Of a DNA stretch of 64,000 nt, positions 47,584 through 58,196 are shown in pieces. A program made the position numbers and the translations under genes. The stretch comes from Eleginops maclovinus. Lineage: Eukaryota; Chordata; Actinopteri; Perciformes; Eleginopidae. Location: NCBI RefSeq assembly GCF_036324505.1, contig NC_086355.1:24486518-24550517 (forward strand). Reading direction: 5' to 3'. Position 1 is the first letter of the stretch. Every line of letters starts with the position of its first letter. A model generated the notes under the pieces. It ran no database searches, was not told the origin of the DNA, and worked only from the letters and a program-made list of their open reading frames with translations.

Positions 47584-47827
47584 AAGTCACTTTTTAAAAA
47601 AACTTACCAGGCCTCTGTGTCTTACTCTGGATCAGGCTCAAGGCTACATTAGCGGCACTATCATTTGCAGACCTGAGCCAGACTGAAATCAGTATGGAAC
47701 CACCTGTTGCCCAGGAGGGTTTTGGGCCAAAAATGTGAAACGGCCGAAAACCCATTACCCCCCCTTGTGGAACCCCTTAGTTACTTTTAGTATCGATGAA
47801 TTACAACTATGATATGAAATTTTTGTA

Positions 47828-47890
47828 CGATTGTGTTAGTGGGAGCATAGCCCCCAAGCAGTTTACCTGGGGTTTGATTCCCACAATCCA
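47828..47890 (+). pseudogene. Degraded tRNA-Gly copy 13 beside the gap
   Basis: Recognisable pieces are CGATTGTG, GGAGCATAGC, CCAAGCAGTTTACCTGGG and GATTCCCACAATC, with at least nine bases missing or changed. The whole unit around it is equally damaged, whereas units a few hundred bases away are clean. Sequencing or assembly error is at least as likely as real decay. Confidence 0.6.
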
Positions 47891-48246
47891 GATTTTCTTT
47901 TAAAACCCAAATTAATGCACCACACTTTGGTCTTTGTCAAAATAGGGGTACCGGAAAAAACCCCTTCCCCCTAATTTCCTTGACCCCAATTGTTTAAAAA
48001 AACTTACCGCCCTTGTCTTACTCTGATCTAGCTCAAGGCTACATTAGCGGCAACTATCATTGCAGACCTGAGATCCAGACTGAACTTCAGTGGATGAGAA
48101 GCCAGTCCGTGTGTGCACACAGGAGGCTTGGGCCAAAAAACATAGTGAAACAGGCCGAAAAAACCCATTATCCCCAGCTATGGTGGTAACCTTTAGTTAC
48201 TTTTAGTATTGATGAGATTACTACTATGATATGAAGCATTTTTGTA

Positions 48247-48317
48247 GCGATTGTGGTATAGTGGTGAGCATAGCTGCCTTCCAAGCAGTTGACCTGGTTC
48301 GATTCCCAGCAATCGCA
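48247..48317 (+). tRNA. tRNA-Gly(UCC) copy 14, one base short
   Basis: 71 nt: one G is missing from the T stem (CTGGTTCG instead of CTGGGTTCG), which disturbs both the T arm and the B box. It lies 360 bp behind the low-quality stretch, so an assembly error is possible. Confidence 0.8.
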
Positions 48318-48681
48318 GGAGTTTCTTCTAAGACTCAACTTTGATGCCTGTCATGGTCCACACTTATTGGCTTAAATAGGGAAGCCCGAAAGAAAACCTT
48401 CTTACTAATTGAGCTCCTTGCATCTTTCAAGTCTGTCCTTGAACAAATGTAAAACTTACCAGGCCTCTGTGTCTTACTCTGGATCTAGGCTCAAGGCTAC
48501 ATTAGCGGCAACTATCATTGCAGACCTGAGATCCAGACTGAACTTCAGTGGATGAGAAGCCAGTCCGTGTGTGCACATAGGAGGCTTTGGCCTAAATACA
48601 TGGTGAAACAGGCCGAAAACCCATTACCCCCAGCTATGGTGGTAACCTTTAGTTACTTTTAGTATCAATGAGATTGACTAC

Positions 48682-49266
48682 TTATCCAGAAGTAAGGTTC
48701 CAGAGCCGACGCTGTGCGTAGAAGTGAGCCCCACCAGATCCAACTGGTAACGCTCCACCTCCCGCACAAGCTCCGGCTCCTTCCCCCCCAGAGAGGTGAC
48801 ATTCCACGTCCCCAAAGCCAACTTCTGTCGCCTGATTCTGGTCCGTCGAGACCCTCTGCTTTCACTGCCACCCTTCTGGCAGCGCACCCGACCTCATCGT
48901 TGTTTCCCGTAGGTGGTGGGCCCGCGGGACGGAGAAGCGGAGGTGTTGCCCACGTTGCTTTTTCGGGCTGTGCCCAGCCGGGCTCCGTGGCAAGCCCGGC
49001 CACCAGACGCTCGCTGACGAGTCCTCCTTCTGGGCCTGGCTCAAGAAGGGGACCCCGGGCTTCCTCCGGGCCGGGTATCCTCGCTTCCAATGATGTTCAT
49101 TCATGAAGTCTTTTTGAACCAATCTTAGTCTGGCCGCTTACCTGAGACCAATTTTCCATGGGAGACCCTACCAGGAACACAAGGTTCCAGACAACACAGC
49201 CCCCAGGTTCATCAGGGCACACAAACCTCTCCAACACGATAAGGTGCTGGTTCTCGGAAAGGCTCC
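48682..49266 (-). mobile_element. LINE 5' fragment inserted in the array
   Basis: The array spacer breaks at GATTGACTACT (48681) and resumes at GATGAAGCG (about 49267). On the minus strand the insert reads a GC-rich leader and then LGTWNVTSLGGKEPELVREV and YQLDLVGLTSTHSVGSGTLL, the start of a LINE endonuclease domain. An internal fragment, without a 3' tail, is unusual for a target-primed insertion, so recombination may have trimmed it. The exact LINE family is not certain. Confidence 0.65.
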
Positions 49267-49283
49267 GATGAAGCGTTTTTGTA

Positions 49284-49355
49284 GCGATTGTGGTATAGTG
49301 GTGAGCATAGCTGCCTTCCAAGCAGTTGACCTGGGTTCGATTCCCAGCAATCGCA
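49284..49355 (+). tRNA. tRNA-Gly(UCC) copy 15, consensus form
   Basis: Identical to the array consensus. Its upstream flank was replaced by the LINE fragment up to 18 bases before the gene, so it has lost most of the shared 5' flank except GAAGCGTTTTTGTA. Confidence 0.97.
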
Positions 49356-49739
49356 GGAGTTTCTTCTAAGACTCAACTTTAATGCATCCACACTTTGGTC
49401 TTTGTCTAAAATAGGGATGACCGGAAAGAAAACCTTCCCACTAATTGAGCTCCTTGCATCTTTCAAGTCTGTCCTTGAACAAATGTAAAACTTACCTGGC
49501 CTCTGTGTCTTACTCTGGATCTAGGCTCAAGGCTACATTAGTGGACACTATCATTGCAGACTTGTGATCCAGACTGAACTTCAGTGGACGAAAAGCCAGT
49601 CCGTGTGTGCACACAGGAGGCTTTGGCGTAAATACATAGTGAAACAGGCCGAAAACCCATTACCCCCAGCTATGGTGGTAACCTTTAGTTAGTTTTAGTA
49701 ACAATGAGATTGACTACTATGATATGAAGCGTTTTTGTA

Positions 49740-49811
49740 GCGATTGTGGTATAGTGGTGAGCATAGCTGCCTTCCAAGCAGTTGACCTGGGTTCGATTCC
49801 CAGCAATCGCA
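49740..49811 (+). tRNA. tRNA-Gly(UCC) copy 16, consensus form
   Basis: Identical to the array consensus; 5' flank of the GCGTTTTTGTA subtype. The following unit is a long-spacer form. Confidence 0.97.
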
Positions 49812-50206
49812 GGAGTTTCTTCTAAGACTCAACTTTAATGCATCCACACTTGTTGGCTTAAATAGGGAAGCCCGGAAAGAAAACCTTCCCACTAATTGAG
49901 CTCCTTGCATCTTTCAAGTCTGTCCTTGAACAAATGTGCAACTTTGTAATGTAAAACTTACCAGGCCTCTGTGTCTTACTCTGGATCTAGGCTCAAGGCT
50001 ACATTAGCGGCAACTATCATTGCAGACCTGAGATCCAGACTGAACTTCAGTGGATGAGAAGCCAGTCCGTGTGTGCACACAGGAGGCTTTGGCCTAAATA
50101 CATGGTGAAACAGGCCGAAAAACCCATTACCCCCAGCTATGGTGGTAACCTTTAGTTACTTTTAGTATCGATGAGATTGACTACTATGATATGAAGCATT
50201 TTTGTA

Positions 50207-50278
50207 GCGATTGTGGTATAGTGGTGAGCATAGCTGCCTTCCAAGCAGTTGACCTGGGTTCGATTCCCAGCAATCGCA
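50207..50278 (+). tRNA. tRNA-Gly(UCC) copy 17, consensus form
   Basis: Identical to the array consensus; 467 bp after copy 16 because the intervening unit is a long-spacer form. Confidence 0.97.
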
Positions 50279-50657
50279 GGAGTTTCTTCTAAGACTCAAC
50301 TTTGATGCATCCACACTTGTTGGCTTAAATAGGGAAGCCCGGAAAGAAAACCTTCCCACTAATTGAGCTCCTTGCATCTTTCAAGTCTGTCCTTGAGCAA
50401 ATGTAAAACTTACCAGGCCTCTGTGTCTTACTCTGGATCTAGGCTCAAGGCTACATTAGCTGCAACTATCATTGCAGACCTGAGATCCAGACTGAACTTC
50501 AGTGGATGAGAAGCCAGTCCGTGTGTGCACACAGGAGGCTTTGGCCTAAATACATGGTGAAACAGGCCGAAAACCCATTACCCCCAGCTATGGTGGTAAC
50601 CTTTAGTTAGTTTTAGTATCAATGAGATTGACTACTATGATATGAAGCATTTTTGTA

Positions 50658-50729
50658 GCGATTGTGGTATAGTGGTGAGCATAGCTGCCTTCCAAGCAGT
50701 TGACCTGGGTTCGATTCCCAGCAATCGCA
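50658..50729 (+). tRNA. tRNA-Gly(UCC) copy 18, consensus form
   Basis: Identical to the array consensus; 451 bp after copy 17. Confidence 0.97.
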
Positions 50730-51108
50730 GGAGTTTCTTCTAAGACTCAACTTTAATGCATCCACACTTGTTGGCTTAAATAGGGAAGCCCGGAAAGAAA
50801 ACCTTCCCACTAATTGAGCTCCTTGCATCTTTCAAGTCTGTCCTTGAGCAAATGTAAAACTTACCAGGCCTCTGTGTCTTACTCTGGATCTAGGCTCAAG
50901 GCTACATTAGCGGCAACTATCATTGCAGACCTGAGATCCAGACTGAACTTCAGTGGATGAGAAGCCAGTCCGTGTGTGCACACAGGAGGCTTTGGCCAAA
51001 ATACATAGTGAAACAGGCCGAAAACCCATTACCCCCAGCTATGGTGGTAACCTTTAGTTACTTTTAGTATCAATGAGATTGACTACTATGATATGAAGCA
51101 TTTTTGTA

Positions 51109-51180
51109 GCGATTGTGGTATAGTGGTGAGCATAGCTGCCTTCCAAGCAGTTGACCTGGGTTCGATTCCCAGCAATCGCA
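51109..51180 (+). tRNA. tRNA-Gly(UCC) copy 19, consensus form
   Basis: Identical to the array consensus. The 3' flank has one T fewer (GGAGTTCTTC), so the weak T tract behind this copy is even weaker. Confidence 0.97.
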
Positions 51181-51578
51181 GGAGTTCTTCTAAGACTCAA
51201 CTTTGATGCATCCACACTTTGGTCTTTGGCTAAAATAGGGAAGACCGGAAAGAAAACCTTCCCACTAATTGAGCTCCTTGCATCTTTCAAGTCTGTCCTT
51301 GAACAAATGTGCAACTTTGTAATGTAAAACTTACCAGGCCTCTGTGTCTTACTCTGGATCTAGGCTCAAGGCTACATTAGCGGCAACTATCATTGCAGAC
51401 CTGAGATCCAGACTGAACTTCAGTGGATGAGAAGCCAGTCCGTGTGTGCACACAGGAGGCTTTGGCCTAAATACATGGTGAAACAGGCCGAAAACCCATT
51501 ACCCCCAGCTATGGTGGTAACCTTTAGTTACTTTTAGTATCAATGAGATTGACTACTATGATATGAAGCATTTTTGTA

Positions 51579-51650
51579 GCGATTGTGGTATAGTGGTGAG
51601 CATAGCTGCCTTCCAAGCAGTTGACCTGGGTTCGATTCCCAGCAATCGCA
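51579..51650 (+). tRNA. tRNA-Gly(UCC) copy 20, consensus form
   Basis: Identical to the array consensus; 470 bp after copy 19 (long-spacer form). Confidence 0.97.
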
Positions 51651-52034
51651 GGAGTTTCTTCTAAGACTCAACTTTGATGCATCCACACTTTGGTCTTTGG
51701 CTAAAATAGGGAAGACCGGAAAGAAAACCTTCCCACTAATTGAGCTCCTTGCATCTTTCAAGTCTGTCCTTGAACAAATGTAAAACTTACCAGGCCTCTG
51801 TGTCTTACTCTGGATCTAGGCTCAAGGCTACATTAGCGGCAACTATCATTGCAGACCTGAGATCCAGACTGAACTTCAGTGGATGAGAAGCCAGTCCGTG
51901 TGTGCACACAGGAGGCTTTGGCCAAAATACATGGTGAAACAGGCCGAAAACCCATTACCCCCAGCTATGGTGGTAACCTTTAGTTACTTTTAGTATCGAT
52001 GAGATTGACTACTATGATATGAAGCTTTTTTGTA

Positions 52035-52106
52035 GCGATTGTGGTATAGTGGTGAGCATAGCTGCCTTCCAAGCAGTTGACCTGGGTTCGATTCCCAGCA
52101 ATCGCA
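52035..52106 (+). tRNA. tRNA-Gly(UCC) copy 21, consensus form
   Basis: Identical to the array consensus; 5' flank GCTTTTTTGTA subtype. Confidence 0.97.
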
Positions 52107-52485
52107 GGAGTTTCTTCTAAGACTCAACTTTAATGCATCCACACTTGTTGGCTTAAATAGGGAAGCCCGGAAAGAAAACCTTCCCACTAATTGAGCTCCT
52201 TGCATCTTTCAAGTCTGTCCTTGAACAAATGTAAAACTTACCAGGCCTCTGTGTCTTACTCTGGATCTAGGCTCAAGGCTACATTAGCGGCAACTATCAT
52301 TGCAGACCTGAGATCCAGACTGAACTTCAGTGGATGAGAAGCCAGTCCGTGTGTGCACACAGGAGGCTTTGGCCTAAATACATGGTGAAACAGGCCGAAA
52401 ACCCATTACCCCCAGCTATGGTGGTAACCTTTAGTTACTTTTAGTATCAATGAGATTGACTACTATGATATGAAGCATTTTTGTA

Positions 52486-52557
52486 GCGATTGTGGTATAG
52501 TGGTGAGCATAGCTGCCTTCCAAGCAGTTGACCTGGGTTCGATTCCCAGCAATCGCA
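52486..52557 (+). tRNA. tRNA-Gly(UCC) copy 22, consensus form
   Basis: Identical to the array consensus; 451 bp after copy 21. Confidence 0.97.
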
Positions 52558-52941
52558 GGAGTTTCTTCTAAGACTCAACTTTAATGCATCCACACTTTGG
52601 TCTTTGTCTAAAATAGGGAAGACCGGAAAGAAAACCTTCCCACTAATTGAGCTCCTTGCATCTTTCAAGTCTGTCCTTGAACAAATGTAAAACTTACCAG
52701 GCCTCTGTGTCTTACTCTGGATCTAGGCTCAAGGCTACATTAGCGGCAACTATCATTGCAGACCTGAGATCCAGACTGAACTTCAGTGGATGAGAAGCCA
52801 GTCCGTGTGTGCACACAGGAGGCTTTGGCCTAAATACATGGTGAAACAGGCCGAAAACCCATTACCCCCAGCTATGGTGGTAACCTTTAGTTAGTTTTAG
52901 TATCAATGAGATTGACTACTATGATATGAAGCTTTTTTGTA

Positions 52942-53013
52942 GCGATTGTGGTATAGTGGTGAGCATAGCTGCCTTCCAAGCAGTTGACCTGGGTTCGATT
53001 CCCAGCAATCGCA
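52942..53013 (+). tRNA. tRNA-Gly(UCC) copy 23, consensus form
   Basis: Identical to the array consensus; 5' flank GCTTTTTTGTA subtype. Confidence 0.97.
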
Positions 53014-53396
53014 GGAGTTTCTTCTAAGACTCAACTTTGATGCATCCACACTTTGGTCTTGGCTTAAATAGGGAAGACCGGAAAGAAAACCTTCCCACTA
53101 ATTGAGCTCCTTGCATCTTTCAAGTCTGTCCTTGAACAAATGTAAAACTTACCAGGCCTCTGTGTCTTACTCTGGATCTAGGCTCAAGGCTACATTAGCG
53201 GCAACTATCATTGCAGACCTGAGATCCAGACTGAACTTCAGTGGATGAGAAGCCAGTCCGTGTGTGCACACAGGAGGCTTTGGCCTAAATACATGGTGAA
53301 ACAGGCCGAAAACCCATTACCCCCAGCTATGGTGGTAACCTTTAGTTACTTTTAGTATCAATGAGATTGACTACTATGATATGAAGCATTTTTGTA

Positions 53397-53468
53397 GCGA
53401 TTGTGGTATAGTGGTGAGCATAGCTGCCTTCCAAGCAGTTGACCTGGGTTCGATTCCCAGCAATCGCA
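53397..53468 (+). tRNA. tRNA-Gly(UCC) copy 24, consensus form
   Basis: Identical to the array consensus; 455 bp after copy 23. Confidence 0.97.
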
Positions 53469-53853
53469 GGAGTTTCTTCTAAGACTCAACTTTGATGCAT
53501 CCACACTTTGGTCTTTGGCTAAAATAGGGAAGACCGGAAAGAAAACCTTCCCACTAATTGAGCTCCTTGCATCTTTCAAGTCTGTCCTTGAACAAATGTA
53601 AAACTTACCAGGCCTCTGTGTCTTACTCTGGATCTAGGCTCAAGGCTACATTAGCGGCAACTATCATTGCAGACCTGAGATCCAGACTGAACTTCAGTGG
53701 ATGAGAAGCCAGTCCGTGTGTGCACACAGGAGGCTTTGGCCTAAATACATAGTGAAACAGGCCGAAAAACCCATTACCCCCAGCTATGGTGGTAACCTTT
53801 AGTTACTTTTAGTATCGATGAGATTGACTACTATGATATGAAGCTTTTTTGTA

Positions 53854-53925
53854 GCGATTGTGGTATAGTGGTGAGCATAGCTGCCTTCCAAGCAGTTGAC
53901 CTGGGTTCGATTCCCAGCAATCGCA
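53854..53925 (+). tRNA. tRNA-Gly(UCC) copy 25, consensus form
   Basis: Identical to the array consensus. The next unit (near 54257) lost its tRNA: GGTAAACCTTT is fused directly to CAACTTTGATGC, which normally lies behind the gene. Confidence 0.97.
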
Positions 53926-54637
53926 GGAGTTTCTTCTAAGACTCAACTTTAATGCATCCACACTTTGGTCTTTGGCTAAAATAGGGAAGACCGGAAAGAA
54001 AACCTTCCCACTAATTGAGCTCCTTGCATCTTTCAAGTCTGTCCTTGAACAAATGTAAAACTTACCAGGCCTCTGTGTCTTACTCTGGATCTAGGCTCAA
54101 GGCTACATTAGCGGCAACTATCATTGCAGACCTGAGATCCAGACTGAACTTCAGTGGATGAGAAGCCAGTCCGTGTGTGCACACAGGAGGCTTTGGCCTA
54201 AATACATAGTGAAACAGGCCGAAAACCCATTACCCCCAGCTATGGTGGTAAACCTTTCAACTTTGATGCATCCACACTTTGGTCTTTGGCTAAAATAGGG
54301 AAGACCGGAAAGAAAACCTTCCCACTAATTGAGCTCCTTGTATCTTTAAGTCTGTCCTTGAACAAATTTGCAACTTTGTAATTTAAAACTTACCAGGCCT
54401 CTGTGTCTTACTCTGGATCTAGGCTCAAGGCTACATTAGCGGCCACTAGCATTGCAGACCTGAGATCCAGACTGAACTTCAGTGGATGAGAAGCCAGTCC
54501 GTGTGTGCACACAGGAGGCTTTGGCCTAAATACATGGTGAAACAGGCCGAAAACCCATTACCCCCAGCTATGGTGGTAACCTTTAGTTACTTTTAGTATC
54601 AATGAGATTGTCTACTATGATATGAAGCATTTTTGTA

Positions 54638-54709
54638 GCGATTGTGGTATAGTGGTGAGCATAGCTGCCTTCCAAGCAGTTGACCTGGGTTCGATTCCCA
54701 GCAATCGCA
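54638..54709 (+). tRNA. tRNA-Gly(UCC) copy 26, last copy
   Basis: Identical to the array consensus. The flanks carry substitutions not seen in inner units (GAGATTGTCTACT before it, GGAGTTCCTTCTAAGTCTC behind it), as expected at an array edge. Confidence 0.97.
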
Positions 54710-55047
54710 GGAGTTCCTTCTAAGTCTCAACTTTGATGCATCCACACTTTGGTCTTTGGCTAAAATAGGGAACACCGGAAAGAAAACCTTCCCACTAATT
54801 CAGCTCCTTGCATCTTTCAAGTCTGTCCTTGAACAAATGTAAAACTTACCAGGCCTCTGTGTCTTACTCTGGATCTAGGCTCAAGGCTACATTAGCGGCA
54901 ACTATCATTGCAGACCTGAGATCTAGACTGAACTTCAGTGGATGAGAAGCCAGTCCGTGTGTGCACACAGGAGGCTTTGGCCTAAATACATGGTGAAACC
55001 GGCCTAAAACCCATTACCCCCAGCTATGGTGGTAACCTTTAGTTACT

Positions 55048-57632
55048 ACAGATCCTCTCTCTCATCCACTGTTTATAATAAGATTTTGAAGCTAAAATAC
55101 GAATATAATTCCATTCTCAATAAACGCGTTGGAAGCCTGCTACTCAAACTTAAGCGAAAAAATGTTCAACTTGGTGATAAACCAGAGAAACTGCTAGCCA
55201 GCCAACTGAGGGGCGAAAGGGCTAAGCAGGCTATTCACAGGATAAAATCCAAATCAGGCAGTCTCCTAACCAATCCGACAGAGATAAACACTTGCTTCAG
55301 GGACTTCTATGAAGAACTGTATTCGAGTAAGGTACAGGCTACTGAAGCTGATTTCTGTAACTTTTTTGAAAATTTAAATGTTCCCAAATTAGATAGTGTA
55401 GCGAGGGAGGATCTAGATGCCCCATTTTCTGAAACTGACCTATTGATTGCTATTCGATCCTTCCCCTCTGGAAAAGCATCTGGCCCAGGTGGCTTCGGTT
55501 GTGAATTTTATAAATCCTTTCATAACTAAATAGTTCCGCTCATGCTGCGGATGATGAATGACTCTAGGAGAAATGAAACGCTCCCCAGTTCATTATATGA
55601 AGCAAATATCTGCTTGCTTTTGAAGGGAGGAAGGGAAGAGTTAGACCCTGCCAGTTACAGACCTGTTGCTCTTTTCAATTCTGATTTGAAAATAATAACT
55701 AAAGTCGTGGCTACAAAATTAGGGAGGCATATTTCCACAATCATACACCCCAATCAGACTTGATTTATTCCAGGTCGGTTTTCTTTTAGTAATGTCCGTC
55801 TGCTCTTAAACACAATATACTCGGTGCATGGGGAAAATACACAAGCTGCGGTTCTATCTCTCGACGCCCAGAAGGCATTCGATCAGGTCGAATGGCCTTA
55901 CATGCTGAAGACACTAAAACAATTTGGATTTGGGGAAAATTTCATTGAGTGGGTGAAAATAATTTATCTTAAACCAGTTTCCTCTATTCTCACTAACTCA
56001 GATAGATCCCGACCCTTTGATCTGCAGCGGGGTGTGAGGCAGGGCGACCCACTCTCTCCTCTTCTCTTTGATATTTCTTTGGAGCCACTTGCAGTGGGTA
56101 TAAGGGGCCACCCAGGCATTCGCGGGGTGAAGTTTGGTGATGTTGAAAGCCTTGTCAATCTGTATGCTGATGATTTATTGGTCTGCTTATCAGACCCAAG
56201 GGTCTCAGTACCCAACCTCCTGAATTACATAGAATCATTTGGTAAACTGTCTGGGTATACAATTAACTGGGACAAATGTGAATTCATGCCATTGACAAAT
56301 ATCTGTCCTATTTTTTTGAAATCTTTGCCATTTAAACTTGTTACTACCCATATTAATTATCTCGGCCTCAAGATCTCCAAAAATCCCAAACCTTTACTGA
56401 AATTGAACTATTTAGATATGATGGATAAACTAAAAGCTAATATTAGGAAATGGAAGTTGCTCCCTCTCTCTATGATTGGCTGCATTAATGCATTAATTAA
56501 AATGGTGGCACTTTCAAGGTTCTTATACCTTTTTCAAAACCTCCCTATCTGTTTACCATTATTTGTTTTTAAGCAATTGGATTCAACTATCTTGTCATTT
56601 GTCTGGGCAGATAAACCCCCCCGCACTTCTAAGGCACATCTGTAGAGGAAGGCAAAAAGGGGTGGCCTCGGCCTTCCTGTTTTTAGGCATTATTACTAGG
56701 CTGCGATTGCGAGGGCTCTTATGTTCTGGCAGCGGGGCCCTCCTTATGATGACTGTTCCTCTCCACTTTGGCTTAAGATTTAATCCATGTCTTTGTCACA
56801 AACCTCGCTTCCAGCACTGCTTTTTTCAAATGTACAACTGTCCCACAATTTAGTTGTTAGTAATTCTTTAAAGATACTGAATCAAATAAGAAAAATTCTT
56901 GGATTATCAAAGATTTCGGTGAATGCCCCAATAACTGGTAATCATTTGTTTAAACCAGGTTTGACAGATGGGGTGTTTTTGGACTGGAGAGAGAGGGGCC
57001 TACGCTGTATTTCAGATTTGTACATTTGTACCCCTGCTCCAGGCTAGATATCACCTCCCCCAGTCACATTTTTATCGATACTTACAGGTCAGACATTTTG
57101 TAAGGCAGCAAGTCTCTGATTTCCCAACAAGACCACACAGTTGTAATTTTTATGATACACTCCTATTACAACCACACTCCAAACATTTGATCTCCCGCTT
57201 CATTACTGCTTTTGAGGCACCAGCAAGTACTAGTCATCTCAGGGATACATGGGCAAAAGAACTATGAGTCCCACTGTCGGAGGAATTATGGGAGGAGGGC
57301 CTGTCAAATATACATAAAGGCTCTATAAACTCTAGATATCGGTTAATTCAATTTAAAGTCACGCATAGACCGCATTATTCCAAAACTAAACTTACTAGAA
57401 TATTTGAATCAGTGTCTCCCATGTGTGATAGATCTGGCAGGGCCGAAGGCACACTCTCACATTTATTCTGGCACTGCTCAGTACTGGACAACTTTTGGCG
57501 TGATATATTTAATTGGTTCTCTAAGCAATATAAAATAAACATTCATCCAGACTGTACCCTGGCAATTTTCGGCTCTTCTGAGAAGACTTCGAACACAGTA
57601 AAAAATGGGTTGTTAATTTTTCAGAGTTAAGT
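55048..57632 (+). mobile_element. L1/Tx1-like LINE, 5' truncated
   Basis: The array spacer ends at TTTAGTTAC and LINE text begins. It covers the end of the endonuclease-RT linker, the RT and the C-terminal cysteine motif. No poly(A) tail or duplication was identified, and no array unit is found on the far side, so the insertion sits at the array edge or removed it. Confidence 0.75.
55060..57630 (+). pseudogene. L1/Tx1-like ORF2 remnant: reverse transcriptase and C-terminal zinc-knuckle-like part
   Basis: First piece to 55529: FPSGKASGPGGFGCEFYKSF. A stop follows, then 55542-55763: SLYEANICLLLKGG, SYRPVALFNSDLKI, and a TGA in place of a sense codon before FIPGRF. 55824-56645 is long and clean: LSLDAQKAFDQVEW (catalytic A box), LQRGVRQGDPLSPLLF and LYADDLLVC (catalytic C box near 56160), then INYLGLKISKN. 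Later pieces are frameshifted, but 57412-57500 retains MCDRSGRAEGTLSHLFWHC, the CCHC-like end of L1-type ORF2. At least four breaks make it inactive. Confidence 0.8.
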
Positions 57633-57639
57633 TATTTAA

Positions 57640-57858
57640 AACTAGATAGTGTATTTCCATTACTGTGAAGAGTAAACTTGACCAAACAGTAGAGTTAAAG
57701 ATGAGAGTCAAATTCTGTGTACATGCAGTGAAAACATTTACTCTACAGCGTGATGAATTCCCTCAACGATTCCCTTCCAATATTCCCGCCACTGTTTCTG
57801 AAGTTTTGTAACCTGCACCACGTCAGAAACTGCTCCGACTGGAGAAAGACGCCGTTTG
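57640..57858 (+). promoter_or_regulatory. Possible promoter and non-coding first exon
   Basis: CCAAT at 57777-57781 is directly followed by TTCCCGCC (57783-57790), an E2F-type word. CACGTCAG lies near 57820. A strong donor, CCGTTTG|GTAAGT, follows at 57858/57859. No coding start is visible in between. This would suit a 5' untranslated exon of a + strand gene, perhaps the one coding from 63696. No transcript evidence is available. Confidence 0.35.
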
Positions 57859-58196
57859 GTAAGTAGCAGTCCTGTGTTTTCAACATCAAACATATGTATT
57901 TAATGTAGCATAGCCTTGTTGCGTAGATGTTGATTGGGGTTAGTTAGGCTACTTTTACCCTCTCTACATTGTATTGTAAACTCCGTCGGTAACGTTCGAG
58001 TGAGCCGGTTGACTAGGTTAAACAGGGTGTCTGCAGGTTTTAACAAGTGCAATTTTAGACTTTTTTAGACCTTTTTTAGACCATCATGGGTTAAATTTAA
58101 GACATTCACGAAGTATTAAAAAAAAAGAAATAACAAAGCCAGATTGCCGTCAATTTACATTTATTGTCAATGAAACAAACATATTATTTACATTAT

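Noticed and set aside
47054..47686. Frames running through the N gap
   Set aside because: Gap characters, no sequence information.
48665..49122. GC-rich frames of 86-141 codons on both strands
   Set aside because: Part of the inserted LINE fragment; only the endonuclease start at the left side is recognisable.
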